64,000 nucleotides of DNA from Phaeocystidibacter marisrubri. GTDB taxonomy: Bacteria; Bacteroidota; Bacteroidia; Flavobacteriales; Schleiferiaceae. The stretch is taken from the NCBI RefSeq assembly GCF_008933165.1, contig NZ_WBVQ01000001.1:1302001-1366000 (forward strand). Reading direction: 5' to 3'. Both the position numbers and the translations under genes were made by a program. Below the pieces are notes generated by a model. The model had not been told where the DNA came from and made no database searches. It worked only from the letters and a program-made list of their open reading frames with translations. This document shows, piece after piece, positions 28,288 to 38,172 of the stretch; position 1 is the first letter of the stretch; each line of letters begins with the position of its first letter.

Positions 28288-28458
28288 GCAACTGTCTCTC
28301 TTACACTTAATACTAGGAATTCATCGAATATAGCCAAAACATGTTTCTAAATGAAGGTGCAACATCGTTTTGGGAAGATTGTGCTACAAATAGAAAAGTT
28401 TGTCCATCGGTTCCTCTCTATTAGTTCGGATTCTTACACAAACTCAATTCTATAAGAC

Positions 28459-29985
28459 ATGGAAACAACAACAGCGAGCTTCCCTTTCGTGAACAGGGAA
28501 GTGTCATTTAAACACCAATACGACAACTTTATTGGTGGCAAATGGGTTCAACCGATCAAAGGGGAATATTTCGAGAACACATCTCCTATTAACGGCCAGG
28601 CTTTCACCAAAGCAGCGCGTTCAACAGCCGAAGACATCGACTTAGCACTTGATGCCGCCCATGAAGCCTTTGTCACATGGAGCAAAACCAGTGCCGCCGC
28701 TCGCTCGAATGCCCTTCTCAAAATCGCACAAATTGTGGAGGACAATCTTGAGTACTTGGCGACTATTGAAACCATCGACAATGGCAAGGCTATTCGTGAA
28801 ACGATGGCTGCCGACCTCCCTTTGGTGGTGGATCACTTCCGCTACTTTGCCGGCGTCATTCGCGCAGACGAAAGCACGGTTAGTGAGCACGACGAGAACA
28901 CCGTAAGCATTAACCTTCAGGAGCCACTTGGCGTAGTGGGGCAAATCATTCCTTGGAACTTCCCATTGTTGATGGCAGCGTGGAAAATCGCTCCTGCCCT
29001 TGCTGCAGGCTGTACTATTGTAGTGAAGCCAGCGGAACAAACACCAACATCCATCATGTGTTTCATGGAACTCATTGGCGATGTTCTTCCGGCAGGTGTT
29101 CTGAACGTGGTAACCGGTTTCGGTATTGAAGCAGGTAAACCACTCGCCACGTCTTCGCGCGTAGCGAAAGTTGCTTTTACAGGTGAAACCACAACAGGAC
29201 GCCTTATCATGCAATACGCATCGGAGAACCTCATTCCTGTAACCATGGAGCTTGGAGGAAAATCTCCAAACATCTTCTTTAGCTCTGTTGCTGATGCTGA
29301 TGACGAGTTCTTTGACAAGGCCGTAGAAGGTGCAGTTATGTTCGCCTTGAATCAAGGTGAAGTTTGCACCTGCCCTTCGCGTATTCTCGTTCAAGAGGAT
29401 ATCTATGATAAATTCATGTCACGCGTTGTTGAACGTACCAAGGCCATCAAATTGGGCAACCCACTCGACCCTAGCACCATGATGGGTGCTCAAGCATCTC
29501 AAGATCAATATGAGAAGATTCTGAGTTACATGAAGATTGGTCAGGAAGAAGGTGCTGAACTGCTTTGTGGTGGAGCTAATGCTGGATTGAACAGTGGGTT
29601 AGAAACAGGCTATTACATTCAACCAACCATCTTCAAAGGGCACAATAAGATGCGTATCTTCCAAGAAGAAATCTTTGGTCCTGTGGTTTCGGTAACCACA
29701 TTCAAAACGGTAGAAGAAGCCATCGAAATTGCGAATGACACCCTTTACGGACTTGGCGCTGGAGTGTGGACACGTGATTCCCACGAACTCTACCAAGTTC
29801 CACGTGCTATTCAAGCAGGACGAGTTTGGGTAAATTGTTACCACGCCTATCCAGCACATGCACCATTTGGAGGATACAAGAAGTCAGGTTTCGGTAGAGA
29901 AACGCACAAGATGATGTTAAATCACTACCGCAACACCAAGAACATGCTCATTTCTTATGACAAGAAGAAGCTTGGATTCTTTTGA
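28459..29985 (+). CDS. NAD+-dependent aldehyde dehydrogenase (acetaldehyde dehydrogenase type)
   Basis: 508 residues, the size of ExaC/AcoD/AldB enzymes. The family cofactor and catalytic motifs are present: [36 protein letters not shown], the general base in [12 protein letters not shown], and the catalytic cysteine in [11 protein letters not shown] (about residue 304). The GEVCTCPSR form is typical of acetaldehyde dehydrogenases. It oxidises aldehydes to acids, here probably acetaldehyde to acetate, which the neighbouring glyoxylate-shunt genes could use. Its end overlaps the DUF779 gene by 29 bases. The AraC gene upstream is the likely regulator. Confidence 0.93.
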   Translation: METTTASFPFVNREVSFKHQYDNFIGGKWVQPIKGEYFENTSPINGQAFTKAARSTAEDIDLALDAAHEAFVTWSKTSAAARSNALLKIAQIVEDNLEYLATIETIDNGKAIRETMAADLPLVVDHFRYFAGVIRADESTVSEHDENTVSINLQEPLGVVGQIIPWNFPLLMAAWKIAPALAAGCTIVVKPAEQTPTSIMCFMELIGDVLPAGVLNVVTGFGIEAGKPLATSSRVAKVAFTGETTTGRLIMQYASENLIPVTMELGGKSPNIFFSSVADADDEFFDKAVEGAVMFALNQGEVCTCPSRILVQEDIYDKFMSRVVERTKAIKLGNPLDPSTMMGAQASQDQYEKILSYMKIGQEEGAELLCGGANAGLNSGLETGYYIQPTIFKGHNKMRIFQEEIFGPVVSVTTFKTVEEAIEIANDTLYGLGAGVWTRDSHELYQVPRAIQAGRVWVNCYHAYPAHAPFGGYKKSGFGRETHKMMLNHYRNTKNMLISYDKKKLGFF

Positions 29986-30403
29986 TGACCAAACCGGGGA
30001 TTCCGCTACTCAACATAGCGAATCCCCTTCTCACATACCCAGAGTTACTCATTCTAAAGAGGCACAGGAATTAATTGAGAAACTAAAAGAGCGTCATGGC
30101 GAGCTCATGTTTCATCAAAGTGGGGGTTGTTGCGACGGCTCTCAGCCGATGTGCTTTCCAAAGGATGAGTTTAAAGTAGGAGGCTCTGATGTTTGTCTCG
30201 GAGAAATTGTCGGTTGTGAATTTTGGATGAGTGCGGATCAGTTTGAATACTGGAAGCACACCCAGCTCAATCTTCATGTTACACCTGGCAGAGGCTCAAG
30301 CTTCTCACTAGAGATTCCACTTGGGATGCGTTTTATCATTCAATCTCGGGTTTTTACCGAAGATGAGTCCGCTCGTTTACAAGAGATCCGATATGGTGGC
30401 TAG
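29957..30403 (+). CDS. DUF779 protein, aldehyde-dehydrogenase companion
   Basis: 148 residues. The DUF779 core covers about 38-148, with the conserved cysteine-rich [17 protein letters not shown] stretch, [21 protein letters not shown], and the [14 protein letters not shown] end. The family is almost always beside this kind of aldehyde dehydrogenase gene, but its function is not established. The start lies inside the dehydrogenase gene in another frame, giving a 29-base overlap; an ATG at 29984 is out of frame with the DUF779 core. The first 35 residues are polar and poorly conserved in type, so the true start might be slightly later, though no other ATG fits. Confidence 0.85.
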   Translation: MTRRSLDSFDDQTGDSATQHSESPSHIPRVTHSKEAQELIEKLKERHGELMFHQSGGCCDGSQPMCFPKDEFKVGGSDVCLGEIVGCEFWMSADQFEYWKHTQLNLHVTPGRGSSFSLEIPLGMRFIIQSRVFTEDESARLQEIRYGG

Positions 30404-30444
30404 CTCCCGTTAGCCAAGCAATGGGAATGATACTTTTTAGCAGT

Positions 30445-30485
30445 AAAAGCTCCTCCACAGACTCAAAAAAGTGGAGGAGCTTTTT
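30445..30485. terminator. Bidirectional intrinsic terminator
   Basis: A 14-bp perfect stem (30445-30458 with 30471-30484), with an A run on one side and a T run on the other, lies between the DUF779 gene and the convergent isocitrate lyase gene. Confidence 0.9.
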
Positions 30486-30493
30486 ATTGCGGA

Positions 30494-31768
30494 TTAAAAC
30501 TGATCTGCTTCAGTTGAACCCGCCATCGCCTGAGTACTTGTTCGACCTGCTGTTACCACATTTTGGACCATGTCGTAATAACCAGTCCCTACAAAAGCTT
30601 GATGCTTCACTGCCGAAAAACCTTTACTCACCAATGCAAACTCACGCTCTTGCAGCTCTGAATACCCCGCCATTCCACGTTCGTGGTAGGCTTTACTCAA
30701 TTCAAACATGCTGGTGTTCAAAGCGTGGAATCCTGCGAGTGTAATGAACTGAAATTTGAATCCTAGCGCTGCTAAATCCTCGCGGAACGTCTCCATCTCT
30801 TCAACCGACAACTTACTTGCCCAGTTAAAACTCGGAGAACAGTTATAGGCCAACAGCTTACCTGGATACTCCTTGTGAATTGCTTCAGCGAACTGCCGAG
30901 CTTCAGCTAAACTTGGGTGTGAAGTTTCCATCCAAAGCAAATCAGCATAAGGTGCATAGCTCAATCCTCTATCAATTGCCTGTTCGATGCCATTCTTCAC
31001 ATAGTAGAATCCCTCGCTTGAACGTTCACCTGTTGTAAACTTTTGGTCGCGAATATCAATGTCGGAGGTAATAAGCTGGGCGGCATCTGCATCCGTACGT
31101 GCAACGATAAGTGTTGGCACATTCAGAACATCTGATGCCAATCTCGCGGCAATGAGTTTATTGATCGCTTCTGAAGTAGGGACCAGCACCTTTCCTCCTA
31201 GGTGTCCGCATTTCTTTGCACTGCTCAATTGATCTTCAAAGTGAACGCCAGCGGCACCTGCTTTAATCATCGCTTTCATCAGTTCAAAAGCATTCAAGTT
31301 GCCGCCAAAACCAGCTTCAGCATCAGCCACAATAGGCACCATCCACTCTCTATCTACATCGCCATTCACCGTCGCTATTTGATCTGCTCTAAGAAGTGCA
31401 GCATTAATCTTCTCCACGACCATCGGAACAGAATTCACAGGATACAAGCTCTGATCGGGGTACATCTCTCCGGCTGAATTTGCATCGGCGGCAACCTGCC
31501 AACCGCTCAAATAAATGGCTTCCAGTCCAGCAGCTACCTCTTGAATAGCCTGGTTACCTGTCAGCGCCCCCAGCGCAGAGACCACCGGTTGGGTATTCAG
31601 TTTTTTCCAGAGTACCTCTGCGCCTCTTTTAGCCACAGAGTGTTCAATAATGAAACTACCTCTAAGTCGAAGTACATCTTCTGCATCGTAGGGCCTATAA
31701 ACATTTGCCCAACGAGGGTTAGTTTTCCAGTCGTTTTCCAGTGCGATTCTTTGTTCTTCACGATTCAT
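30494..31768 (-). CDS. aceA: Isocitrate lyase
   Basis: 424 residues, close to the length of E. coli AceA. The signature KKCGHLGG with the catalytic cysteine is seen, as are [22 protein letters not shown] (metal and substrate site) and LLWMETSHP. It splits isocitrate into succinate and glyoxylate, the first step of the glyoxylate shunt. It lies 40 bases after the malate synthase gene on the same strand, so aceB-aceA form one operon, with the divergent ScfR-like gene as candidate regulator. Confidence 0.97.
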   Translation of the reverse strand: MNREEQRIALENDWKTNPRWANVYRPYDAEDVLRLRGSFIIEHSVAKRGAEVLWKKLNTQPVVSALGALTGNQAIQEVAAGLEAIYLSGWQVAADANSAGEMYPDQSLYPVNSVPMVVEKINAALLRADQIATVNGDVDREWMVPIVADAEAGFGGNLNAFELMKAMIKAGAAGVHFEDQLSSAKKCGHLGGKVLVPTSEAINKLIAARLASDVLNVPTLIVARTDADAAQLITSDIDIRDQKFTTGERSSEGFYYVKNGIEQAIDRGLSYAPYADLLWMETSHPSLAEARQFAEAIHKEYPGKLLAYNCSPSFNWASKLSVEEMETFREDLAALGFKFQFITLAGFHALNTSMFELSKAYHERGMAGYSELQEREFALVSKGFSAVKHQAFVGTGYYDMVQNVVTAGRTSTQAMAGSTEADQF

Positions 31769-31808
31769 AATAGTACGGGTCTTGAGTTTGACGTAATTGT
31801 AATAGGGA

Positions 31809-33401
31809 TTAGGATAAATAAGGTTGAGCTTCAGAAGTGAGAAAGGGAACTAGTTCTGCTCGTTTCACCATTCGATTAAAGAGCACTTTTGCTTGAGGAA
31901 GTTTCCCTTTCCATGGATCGATGATCACGCGCTCCAACTTGGCCGATTCTTCATAGAACATCAGGTCGAAGCGCGTTTCGTCCAACACCATTCCCCCCTC
32001 CAATTCAGCCTTGAAATGCAACCATTGCCAGAGTTGAACTCTTGAGATTTCGGCCGTGGCTGCATCCTCCATTAAGTGATGAATAGCAGCAGCCCCTTGT
32101 CCAGATAGCCAAGCAGCCAAATAGTGGAGGCCTATGCTGATGTTCTTTCGAACTCCTTCTTCCGTGATGGATCCCTTGGGAATCGTCGACAAATTTTCTG
32201 CAGTGTAGCTCCAATCGGGAATGAGATCAATTTGATTCTTCTGTGGCATGTATTCATTGAATATCTCCATAGCCAGAGGCACCAATGCAGGGTGAGCCAC
32301 CCACGAGCCATCATGACCATCTCGAACTTCTCTCTCTTTATCCGCTTTTACTTTTTCTAGCGCGCGTTCGTTTGCGATTACATCGTTCTTAATTGGGATT
32401 TGTGCAGCCATACCACCCATGGCATGCGCTCCGCGTGTATGACAAGTGGAAATCAGCATTCGGCTATAGGCCGTCATACATTCTACCGTCATGGTCATTT
32501 GATCCCGATCGGGAAAAAGATTAGAGGGAGAATGTCCCAGCGTTTTAATCATGGAGAACAAGTAATCCCATCGACCACAATTCAAACCCGCGGAATGCTC
32601 CCGGAGGGCATAAAGCACCTCATGCATTTGAAAGACCAACGGAAAGGTTTCCACCAATACAGTCGCTTTAATCGTACCTCGCGGAATCCCAATGATGCGT
32701 TGTGCTTCAATGAACACCTCATTCCACCACTCTGCCTCTTCTGAATCCTCCAGTTTTGCGAGATAGAAATAAGGCGCACTTCCTTTCGCCCATAGCGCGT
32801 GTACGTTGTGATAGAAGAACAAACCGAAATCAAACAACGATGCCGAAATCGGCTTGCCTTCTACTTGGACGTTCGTCTCCTCTAAATGCAATCCACGGGG
32901 ACGAACCATCAGAACAGCAGGACTTTCCGCTACAGAATAAAACTTGCCTGCACTATTTGTAAAGGTCAATTCGTCACGAACCGCTTTATAGAGATTCAAT
33001 TGACCATTCGCTATATTCTTCCATGTAGGTGATGTGCTATCCTCAAGGTCAGCCATAAAAACCTTAGCTCCCGAATTCAGCGCATTGATCATCATCTTGG
33101 CATCCGTTGGTCCAGTAATCTCAACTCGTCTATCATGAATCTGAGATGGAACGGGATTAACGCGCCAGTCTCCTTCTCGAATACTAGCCGTTTCAGGCTT
33201 GTATCCCGGCGTTTCTCCATTCGCATATCGAGTGTTTCTCACCTTTCGCTTCTCGAGCAAATCGAGTCGACGTTTCTCAAACAACTCATGAAGAATGCCA
33301 ACAAATTGAAGAGCCTCATCGGTGAAAACTGCCTTACACTCTGAAGCGTAATCACTCACTATCATTGGTTTAACCACATTGTCTACATCTACTCGGAACA
33401 T
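31809..33401 (-). CDS. aceB: Malate synthase A
   Basis: About 530 residues, near the 533 of E. coli AceB. Family motifs include [13 protein letters not shown], the catalytic region [34 protein letters not shown] and [13 protein letters not shown]. It condenses glyoxylate with acetyl-CoA to malate. The ATG at 33401 is chosen; a longer start at 33437 adds 12 codons of little character, and it would push the start closer to the palindrome at 33451. First gene of aceB-aceA. A weak -7-like CATATTTG (minus strand, 33425-33432) lies 23 bases before the start. Confidence 0.95.
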   Translation of the reverse strand: MFRVDVDNVVKPMIVSDYASECKAVFTDEALQFVGILHELFEKRRLDLLEKRKVRNTRYANGETPGYKPETASIREGDWRVNPVPSQIHDRRVEITGPTDAKMMINALNSGAKVFMADLEDSTSPTWKNIANGQLNLYKAVRDELTFTNSAGKFYSVAESPAVLMVRPRGLHLEETNVQVEGKPISASLFDFGLFFYHNVHALWAKGSAPYFYLAKLEDSEEAEWWNEVFIEAQRIIGIPRGTIKATVLVETFPLVFQMHEVLYALREHSAGLNCGRWDYLFSMIKTLGHSPSNLFPDRDQMTMTVECMTAYSRMLISTCHTRGAHAMGGMAAQIPIKNDVIANERALEKVKADKEREVRDGHDGSWVAHPALVPLAMEIFNEYMPQKNQIDLIPDWSYTAENLSTIPKGSITEEGVRKNISIGLHYLAAWLSGQGAAAIHHLMEDAATAEISRVQLWQWLHFKAELEGGMVLDETRFDLMFYEESAKLERVIIDPWKGKLPQAKVLFNRMVKRAELVPFLTSEAQPYLS

Positions 33402-33450
33402 GACTTTCTCTGTTTTGGTTGTTTCAAATATGAGCAAACTTTTCTATTTC

Positions 33451-33464
33451 AGCGAACGTTCGCT
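33451..33464. promoter_or_regulatory. Perfect 14-bp palindrome, candidate operator of the glyoxylate-shunt regulator
   Basis: AGCGAACGTTCGCT is identical to its own reverse complement. It lies between the divergent aceB and ScfR-like genes, just upstream of the weak aceB -7 element. Its place and symmetry suggest binding by a dimeric helix-turn-helix protein, most simply the neighbouring regulator (inference). Confidence 0.6.
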
Positions 33465-33482
33465 AAATATTTTTTAAAACTT

Positions 33483-33510
33483 TTTGGCGGACGTACTTAT
33501 TGTATATTTG
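33483..33510 (+). promoter_or_regulatory. Promoter of the ScfR-like regulator, with a second operator-like half site
   Basis: TATATTTG (33503-33510) is an exact -7 match, and TTTG at 33483-33486 is a -33 match at a slightly short spacing of 16. Between them, GGCGGACGTAC (33486-33496) resembles the left 11 bases of the palindrome at 33451 (8 of 11 identical). This would allow autoregulation. Confidence 0.5.
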
Positions 33511-33531
33511 AAAAAATGATCATGACTCCCC

Positions 33532-35013
33532 ATGCTTTCTGAAGAACAAATACGTCTGATATTCGGCCTGAAGCTGAAGCAAACTCGCAATGACAAAGGG
33601 CTGTCGCTTTTCGGATTAGCTAAATTGACAGGTTTGAGCAAGAGCTATCTGAATGAAATCGAAAAGGGCAAGAAGTATCCGAAGCCCGACAAGATTGTCA
33701 GTTTAGCGAAGGCATTGGAGATTCCATACGACGAATTGGTCAGCATGAAATTGTCGGGCCCCATGGCGCCAGTGAGTGATATCATCATGAGCGGAATTCT
33801 TAAAGAAATACCACTGGAGCTCTTCGGAATTGAAGAGAACCAATTGTTGGATATCATTTCAAGTGCTCCTGAGAAAGTCACTTCATTTGTCAGTACTCTC
33901 TTCGAGATAGCACGTCATTATCACATCGACCGAGATCAATTTTACCTAACAGCTCTTAGAAGCTATCAAGAGCAACATTTCAATTATTTTGAGGAGATTG
34001 AGAAAGAGGTAGCCGCATGTGCTAGAAAATATCAAATCGATTTATCCAGTCGCATTTCTTCTGCTGAACTCGAAGAAATCTTAACCGAAGAATTCGGGTA
34101 TCAAATTGACAACAACACCCCACTAGAGAACGACTACCCTGAACAGATACGCTCCGCATTCATTCCAAAAATCAAAAAGCTCATCATCGCCCCTAGTGTA
34201 ACAGAAGCCCAACGAGTGTTCATCTTGGCAAAGGAACTGGGCTATGCACACATGGAAATCACAGAGCGCCCACACACCTTCACTTGGATTAAGTTCGATC
34301 ACTTTGATGAGGTATTGAACAACTTCAAAGCATCCTACTTTGCCGGTGCACTCACCTTGCCCGAAAAGCAAATGGTTCAAGAGATTCAGGAGGTATTGTC
34401 AAGTTCAGAATTTACAGGGGAACAACTATTGGAGACACTATTGAAGTTCACCTACTCCGCAGAGACCTTTTTTCAAAGATTGACGAACATTCTGCCACAT
34501 CACTTTGGATTGAAGGACATGTTCTTCTTGCGCTTTGGCATGGAGAATAGCAAAAGTTCACCAATCATTACGAAGGAATTTCACCTCAGTAAGAACCATC
34601 AACCTCAAGCCAATCACCAGCACGAACACTACTGCAATCGATGGGTGAGCACGGAGTTGCTCAATCACCCCGAAAGATTTCCTTCCGTAAACGGAGTACG
34701 TGCTGGCATACAATTGAGTGAATATCCCAATGGTCAGAATTACTTAATTCTTTCGGCCAGCAACGATGATCCCTTTCAATCAGGTAACTCGAGAAGTGTT
34801 TGCATTGGCATAGAAATCAATCCGAAACAAAAGCGGAAAATCAAATTCATCGACCGAGTTTCCGAACGTCGTAAAGTGGGAGTCACCTGCGAAAGATGTC
34901 CGGTTCACGACTGTGATGTTCGAGCCTCCGAACCTGTGATCTTACAAAAAGAAGCTATAAATGCTGAACTCGAAGAGCGCGTTCGAAAATTAATTCGAGG
35001 AGAAGATGTCTAA
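33532..35013 (+). CDS. XRE-type regulator of the ScfR/RamB (short-chain fatty acyl) family
   Basis: 493 residues. Residues about 8-65 are an XRE helix-turn-helix (LKLKQTRNDKGLSLFGLAKLTGLSKSYLNEIEKG). The middle contains a degenerate IrrE/M78-like segment, with LAKELGYAHM where an active HExxH would be, so no peptidase activity is expected. The C-terminus has the cysteine cluster CERCPVHDCDVR and the ASEP ending typical of this family. Known members (for example RamB of Corynebacterium) control acetate and glyoxylate-cycle genes. Being divergent from aceB-aceA, with a palindrome between, it is the likely regulator of that operon. Confidence 0.85.
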   Translation: MLSEEQIRLIFGLKLKQTRNDKGLSLFGLAKLTGLSKSYLNEIEKGKKYPKPDKIVSLAKALEIPYDELVSMKLSGPMAPVSDIIMSGILKEIPLELFGIEENQLLDIISSAPEKVTSFVSTLFEIARHYHIDRDQFYLTALRSYQEQHFNYFEEIEKEVAACARKYQIDLSSRISSAELEEILTEEFGYQIDNNTPLENDYPEQIRSAFIPKIKKLIIAPSVTEAQRVFILAKELGYAHMEITERPHTFTWIKFDHFDEVLNNFKASYFAGALTLPEKQMVQEIQEVLSSSEFTGEQLLETLLKFTYSAETFFQRLTNILPHHFGLKDMFFLRFGMENSKSSPIITKEFHLSKNHQPQANHQHEHYCNRWVSTELLNHPERFPSVNGVRAGIQLSEYPNGQNYLILSASNDDPFQSGNSRSVCIGIEINPKQKRKIKFIDRVSERRKVGVTCERCPVHDCDVRASEPVILQKEAINAELEERVRKLIRGEDV

Positions 35014-35090
35014 ATGATGTGATGAAATGCGCAATCTTGCTTCCTTTGTCGCTTAACTAGATAACCATAGAATCGACAACATTTCCAAGC

Positions 35091-35450
35091 ATGAAAATTA
35101 AAGTTCTCGCATCTACAGCTCTTAGTATTCTTGTGTTATCAGCGTGTGACCCCGACGGATACCCCAACACTAAAGACCTCGTTGGCACCTGGGTAGAAAG
35201 AGCTCCGTACACCGACACACTCGTTTTCCGATCCAATCGATCACTTATTCGATACCGAAATTCCGTAGTTGATACGCTTCTTTTTCGCACAGATGGTGAA
35301 AAGGGAACCGTGACGATTAGCAACCCAAACAACGTCTCCGAAGGCGAGAATGAATACGATGTACTGATGTCTGACGGATACGGAATGATCCTCGTTGATT
35401 ACAGAACGACATCCAGCACCAATGCAGATGGAATATTTGATCGACAATGA
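35091..35450 (+). CDS. Small lipoprotein of unknown function
   Basis: 119 residues. The signal peptide ends in the lipobox VLSAC (Cys at 19), so the product should be lipid-anchored in the envelope. The rest is beta-rich with a DLVGTWVE opening, reminiscent of lipocalin-like proteins, though the length is short and the fold is not certain. It lies 56 bases before the hybrid kinase gene on the same strand. I do not recognise a specific family. Imperfect inverted copies of an ATTGCG-containing 16-mer lie just outside both ends of the gene. Confidence 0.75.
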   Translation: MKIKVLASTALSILVLSACDPDGYPNTKDLVGTWVERAPYTDTLVFRSNRSLIRYRNSVVDTLLFRTDGEKGTVTISNPNNVSEGENEYDVLMSDGYGMILVDYRTTSSTNADGIFDRQ

Positions 35451-35505
35451 TGTAATGTGAAACACCGCCGAATTGCGTAATTTCATGCCCCTAACCTAAC
35501 CCGGC

Positions 35506-38172
35506 ATGTCGGAAAACGGCTTACTGCAGATCTTACTGTTCTCATCTACCCTAATCACCACTGGATTAGGAGCGTATACATCTCGCATGGCTCACATTCC
35601 TGGAGCCCGTCACTTTGCACTGTTGATGTTCAGCGTTGCATGGTGGTCGCTCTTTGATGGAATTGGACCGTTTGTCACTTCTGTTGAAGCGAAAACAACA
35701 CTTTCTCAACTCTCGTATTTTGGAATTGTCTTCGCTCCAATCTCTTTTTTCTTATTCGTTTTTCAATATAGTGGTGTTGATTTACTGAGGGAGCACTTTT
35801 TGAGAAACTCCTTATACGTCTTGGGTTTCATCGTTCTCTTCGGCGTTTTCACAAACGACCTACACCACCAACATTACATTGAAGTCACACTCAACGAGGG
35901 GTCTTTCGCCCCCTCTTACAGTTATGGAAGTATCTTCTGGTTTTGGGTTGGATGTAGCTATATCCTACTCGTTCTATCTACCTACCAGCTCATACGCACG
36001 GCGATCAATTCAAGCGACTTATTCAAATCGCAGATCACGCTGTTAATCATCAGCTCCTTCCTTCCTTGGATTGGCAATATTCTTTACTTGAGTGGCTATA
36101 ATCCGATTCCAGGTTTTGACCTAACTCCTCTTGGATTTATGGGAGTTGGAATTCTTTGTGTTACAGCCATTTTTAGGGGAAAATTGTTTGAGATGATTCC
36201 CGTTGCATACGAATCGCTGTTCAAGAACATGAATGACGCCGCGTTCCTCTTGTCACACGATTTGCGCGTAATTGACTCAAATAAGTCGGCTGAAGCTCTA
36301 ATCAGCACCTCTGGATGGCGAGGCAGACCCATTGACGAACTCATTCGTGGCATTGAAGATTCGGAACTAGAAAGACTGTACGAATTCCTACTGAATATAC
36401 GCTCTAACTGGTCGGAAGAACAGCATACTTTAGAACTGATGGTTCGTACAGAAGCGGGTAGCAGGCGATGGGTGAGTATATCGGGGACCGGAATTCAATC
36501 TAAGGCTTCCGACGATGAAGGCTACTTGCTATTGACCATCCGCGACATTTCCGAAGCACGTAGAAGTCAAGAACTCACCAATAGAAATGCGCTCCATTTG
36601 GAATTGGTTAATGAAGTTGCCCGCGACCTATTAGCTGAGGGGAATTGGATCTCCAAAATGGGCCGGATTGTACAAAGAACCAAGGAGACTTTTCACACCG
36701 CATACTCCTTCATCTGGGATGTTGAATCTGAAACTCTCGATGTTTCTACCGCCTACTCCCTAGCGGATTCGGCGGCCGCTTTAGAAACGATAGAAGACAT
36801 TGATTTTAGTCAGTTAATCCTTCGAGAAGAGCGAAGACTGGAACGCGGAGAAATCCTCAACTACAGTCAACCTAACAAGAAAATTGCACTCATAGGATTT
36901 CCTTTTATTGTAGATAAAAAGCTCGTAAGCGTGTGGACCCATATTTGGAGAGGAACGCTGCCGGATGAGCAAATGCTCAATGTACTTCGACTTCAATCCG
37001 ACCTCATTTTGGCTGCTGTTGCACGAGAAGGATTATTGACGGATGCCATTGAAGCCAAAGAAGCAGCCATCAAAGCAAACAACGCGAAGACTGAGTTTCT
37101 TTCGATGATGTCACACGAGATTAGAACACCGTTAAATGCCATCATTGGAATCTCTCACATCTTGGAATCTGAAGTTTCTGATGATATCAAAGATAAAGTT
37201 GCCTCCCTCCTAGCCTCATCAGACCACCTCAAGAATCTAGTGAACGACATTCTCGATTTCAACAAGATTGAATCGGGCGTCATCGAACTCTCTCAGAATG
37301 AAATAGTGCTGGATGAATGGATGAAAACTACAGTTCATTCCTATTTAGACTGGGCTGCGGAAAAGGGAATTGCCATCGTTTACAAGAACGTGCTGCACGC
37401 TGGAACGTGTATTTCCATTGACCAAGTTCGACTCACCCAAGTGGTCAATAACATCATCCATAATGCCGTTAAGTTTACAGAAAAAGGAAGCATTAGTGTA
37501 ACCGTCTCACCTTACAAAGCCAAGGGAATAGAAATCGAAATAACAGATACTGGAGTAGGCATCGAAACGGAGTACCTCGAAACTATTTTTGATGAATTCA
37601 CCCAAGTATCAACTGGCAATGACCGTTCGCACTCGGGTACCGGATTGGGACTGAGTATTAGTCAGAAGCTACTCTACCTCATGGGGTCAAAGTTGGAAGT
37701 AAAAAGCTCTGTTGGCCGAGGCTCCACGTTCTCTTTCAAACTAAACCACGTGATTGTTAAACCCTCATCTTCTGCCATCTCTCATCCAGACAATGACATT
37801 GTATTTGATAAAGGCACCGTGCTGATAGTGGAAGATAATCACATCAACATGGCCATAGCTAAGACCTTCTTGGGCAAATGGGGACTTGATACTGTTCAGG
37901 CCGAAAACGGTCAACAAGCCGTGGATCTCGTTGCCAATTACAAATTTGATTTGATCCTGATGGACCTGCAAATGCCTGTAATGGACGGATATGAGGCGAC
38001 GCGAATACTTCGTGAACAAGGAGTCACATCTCCAATTATCGCACTGACTGCAAGTGCTATTATTGACACCATTGACCGGGCAAAAGAAGCTGGAATGGAT
38101 GACTTTATCAGCAAACCATTCCAGCCAAACGAACTCAAGTCTAAGTTATCATCTTACCTTCGAACTCAATGA
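35506..38172 (+). CDS. Hybrid sensor histidine kinase with 7TM N-terminal region
   Basis: 888 residues. The first about 225 residues hold about seven hydrophobic helices like the HisKA_7TM sensor region. A PAS-like domain (about 235-350) and a GAF-like region (about 365-520) follow. The kinase core has the H-box MSHEIRTPLNAIIG with His537, an N-box near VNNIIHNAVKFTEKG, and G-boxes DTGVGI and GTGLGLSISQ. A C-terminal receiver carries Asp820 in LILMDLQMP. There is no Hpt domain, so a separate Hpt protein must act next if a relay exists. Its stop overlaps the metallo-beta-lactamase start as ATGA. Confidence 0.92.
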   Translation: MSENGLLQILLFSSTLITTGLGAYTSRMAHIPGARHFALLMFSVAWWSLFDGIGPFVTSVEAKTTLSQLSYFGIVFAPISFFLFVFQYSGVDLLREHFLRNSLYVLGFIVLFGVFTNDLHHQHYIEVTLNEGSFAPSYSYGSIFWFWVGCSYILLVLSTYQLIRTAINSSDLFKSQITLLIISSFLPWIGNILYLSGYNPIPGFDLTPLGFMGVGILCVTAIFRGKLFEMIPVAYESLFKNMNDAAFLLSHDLRVIDSNKSAEALISTSGWRGRPIDELIRGIEDSELERLYEFLLNIRSNWSEEQHTLELMVRTEAGSRRWVSISGTGIQSKASDDEGYLLLTIRDISEARRSQELTNRNALHLELVNEVARDLLAEGNWISKMGRIVQRTKETFHTAYSFIWDVESETLDVSTAYSLADSAAALETIEDIDFSQLILREERRLERGEILNYSQPNKKIALIGFPFIVDKKLVSVWTHIWRGTLPDEQMLNVLRLQSDLILAAVAREGLLTDAIEAKEAAIKANNAKTEFLSMMSHEIRTPLNAIIGISHILESEVSDDIKDKVASLLASSDHLKNLVNDILDFNKIESGVIELSQNEIVLDEWMKTTVHSYLDWAAEKGIAIVYKNVLHAGTCISIDQVRLTQVVNNIIHNAVKFTEKGSISVTVSPYKAKGIEIEITDTGVGIETEYLETIFDEFTQVSTGNDRSHSGTGLGLSISQKLLYLMGSKLEVKSSVGRGSTFSFKLNHVIVKPSSSAISHPDNDIVFDKGTVLIVEDNHINMAIAKTFLGKWGLDTVQAENGQQAVDLVANYKFDLILMDLQMPVMDGYEATRILREQGVTSPIIALTASAIIDTIDRAKEAGMDDFISKPFQPNELKSKLSSYLRTQ

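Noticed and set aside
28288-28458. Operator search between the AraC regulator and the aldehyde dehydrogenase
   Set aside because: No clear direct repeat or -33/-7 pair was found in the 171 bases, so none is annotated.
28642-29394. Long minus-strand open frame of 250 codons
   Set aside because: It is antisense to the aldehyde dehydrogenase, whose motifs fill the plus strand, and its product resembles no family.
30421-30744. Plus-strand open frame after DUF779
   Set aside because: It runs through a strong terminator and is antisense to the end of aceA.
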